NCBI GenBank assembly: GCA_000277445.1
Contig: AJWJ01000151.1
Span: 1-44,390, forward strand
Direction: 5' to 3'
DNA: 44,390 nucleotides
Source of the DNA: Polysphondylium violaceum
Lineage: Eukaryota; Evosea; Eumycetozoa; Dictyosteliales; Dictyosteliaceae
The position numbers were made by a program, and so were the translations under genes. This document shows, piece after piece, positions 43,165 through 44,390 of this stretch (positions within the stretch are counted from its first letter, which is position 1; each line of letters starts with the position of its first letter). Under the pieces are notes generated by a model that searched no databases, was not told where the DNA came from, and was given only the letters and a program-made list of their open reading frames with translations.

Positions 43165-43457
43165 TATCTTTGTTACCGGTGCATTTTCTGTGATGATATT
43201 TTGATGTGATATTTGGTAATTGTAATTGTAGTGTTGTGTAGTTGTTGTATTAATATATATAAATCTCTATATCTTGTGACATACTGTGATCTTTTATTTA
43301 TCCTACCACTCTGTGTTCAATGTACATACGTAAACCTGAAGGACCTGATGAGTACATCGTGTGGGGGGTCTATATTACTCTATGAATATATAGTTAACTA
43401 TATAGGATATTAATCGATTGTATTGGAGGATGGATAAACAATAAATGTCATAACAAA

Positions 43458-43504
43458 CAAAATTAAAAAAATTAAAAAAAAATTAAAAAAAAAAAATTAA
43501 AAAT
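43458..43504. repeat. A-rich tandem repeat (A7-12 TT units)
   Basis: Units of AATT followed by 7 to 12 As repeat about four times. It is the complementary-strand version of the T8AA array at about 25240-25281. Confidence 0.7.
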
Positions 43505-43597
43505 TTATGTTGCAACATCCATGTTCATGTTTTTAAGAGTATTTTATTAATAACACATTTACTTTCCAGAAAAATATTTCAAAAGAGTGTTCATTAT

Positions 43598-43650
43598 AGC
43601 TTGAATGGGTAAAACGCTCGCCTTTTGCATGGTTTTAAATCATTTCTCAT
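43598..43650 (+). pseudogene. Possible tRNA-Ala(UGC) relic
   Basis: TAGCTTGAATGGG resembles the D-arm/A-box of a tRNA (consensus TRGYNNARNNGG), and ACGCTCGCCTTTTGCATG resembles the anticodon arm of tRNA-Ala with TGC. GGTTTTAAATC, like a B-box, follows too closely, so the 3' half of the anticodon stem and the variable loop are missing. No acceptor stem forms. Weak evidence. Confidence 0.25.
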
Positions 43651-43892
43651 CCAAAAAAATAACTTGGAATAAAGATCCAGCTCAACCATTCGTTGGATCA
43701 CTCGATATTTCAACTGAATCTCAATTGGCAACAAAAGAGTGATTCACTAGAGGATGTTGTTTACCTGATTTGAATTCACCCATGTTTGGAGGGACCTGAT
43801 TTTAATTTGATATTGTGTGTTTAGATGAATTTCAATCAGTTTTATTCTGAAAAGATAAATTTTTAATGATTATTGTGAATAAGATTATTATT

Positions 43893-43895
<3 letters not shown>

Positions 43896-43928
<33 letters not shown>
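43896..43928 (+). repeat. (GTT)n microsatellite
   Basis: About eleven GTT units preceded by ATT repeats. On the minus strand it would encode Gln/Asn/Thr runs, so it may be left over from a low-complexity coding segment. Confidence 0.75.
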
Positions 43929-43929
<1 letters not shown>

Positions 43930-44390
43930 TGAGCCGTATTAGCATAATTGTTCAATGTGGAATTTATCAAAACTGCTGATAACTCCATCATTATTATGGC
44001 TTGAATGTTAATGATTGTTTGCTCTCATGACCCAATCTGGCGAGGTGATTCATTAAAACTAATAGGTTGACGAAAAGTACAACAAATTTGTGGTAATGTC
44101 ATAATTAACTTTAACATGATCATAAATATATATATGACATTGCTACTATTGTTATTATATTCTTCCTCTTACTGAACCCTACTCTCAACTAATATGACTA
44201 ACTATTATTATTAATATTACTATTCAATATTGTGGAATATACAAATTCCTCAGACATAAAATGAATGGCCCTAGAGAGACTAAAACTGAGGGATGCATCA
44301 TCTATAGGGGGTATCTCATGTTATCAAAACAGCAGCGTATCAACTTAAAAAAAAAAAAAAATAAATTTTATTTAATTTTTTTCTACCACC

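Larger units (their letters stand above)
43165..44390. other. Gene-free right end with repeats and relics
   Basis: No intact gene in 1.2 kb. It holds an A-rich tandem array (AATTAAAAAAA type) at about 43458-43504, a tRNA-like fragment at 43598-43650, and a (GTT)n run at 43896-43928 preceded by (ATT)n. Short open pieces with protein-like codons lie around it, such as TWNKDPAQPFVGSLDIST on the plus strand at about 43660-43730. The window then ends in an A-run and a T-rich tail (44346-44384). Confidence 0.45.

Noticed and set aside
1-44390. CRISPR arrays, rRNA, intact retroelements or DNA transposons
   Set aside because: No spaced direct repeats, rRNA blocks, transposase or reverse-transcriptase motifs were seen on either strand.

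Overview
The window is nuclear DNA of a dictyostelid social amoeba. It is very AT-rich, with A/T homopolymers in every intergenic gap. Introns are short (about 60-120 nt), begin mostly GTATGT or GTAAGT and end in AG. Several proteins carry runs of Asn, Ser or Thr. Gene content includes a FNIP-type repeat gene, a Skp1 close to the Dictyostelium protein, and dictyostelid-like MBF1 and eL15. The species cannot be fixed from sequence alone. Frequent one-base homopolymer discordances suggest a draft assembly of a species other than D. discoideum; Cavenderia or Heterostelium is my guess.

Layout. 1-6.8 kb: partial FNIP repeat gene (-), TRAPPC3/Bet3 (-), a CH-IQ-DH-PH RhoGEF (+), a universal stress protein (-). 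7.1-10.7 kb: PEBP (-), a large palindrome, a peroxisomal D-amino-acid/D-aspartate oxidase (+), an unknown Trp-rich small protein (-). 11.4-15 kb: MBF1 (-) divergent from TSEN34 (+), then a hotdog thioesterase (+). 15.2-19.2 kb: ribosomal protein eL15 (-) divergent from DPM2 (+), a gene-poor stretch with a 21-bp hairpin and a coding relic, then Skp1 (+). 19.4-25 kb: a membrane PHP phosphoesterase (-), a tail-anchored triple-repeat protein of unknown function (+), importin alpha (+), MOCS2B (-). 25.7-30.4 kb: alpha/beta hydrolase with a ubiquitin-interacting motif (+), Rpn13/ADRM1 (-), a ZNRD2-like protein with two zinc ribbons (-). 30.4-32.2 kb: no intact gene. 32.2-40 kb: secreted/membrane calcineurin-like phosphoesterase (+) convergent with a 2,067-residue bacterial-type alpha-2-macroglobulin (-). 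40.9-43.2 kb: DUF676 lipase/esterase (-) and UBAC2 (-). The last 1.2 kb holds only repeats and possible relics.

The genes do not form one pathway. They are mostly housekeeping: trafficking, tRNA splicing, translation, N-glycan/GPI precursor synthesis, nuclear import, molybdenum cofactor, and ubiquitin-proteasome factors (Skp1, Rpn13, UBAC2, UIM hydrolase). I rejoined the exons by hand; nearly all models keep frame across GT-AG junctions. Most worth a second look are the bacterial-type macroglobulin, the triple-repeat tail-anchored protein, the duplicated ZNRD2, the UIM-hydrolase fusion, and two long perfect hairpins between genes that could be small-RNA precursors. I found no CRISPR array, intact transposon, rRNA gene or intact tRNA gene.
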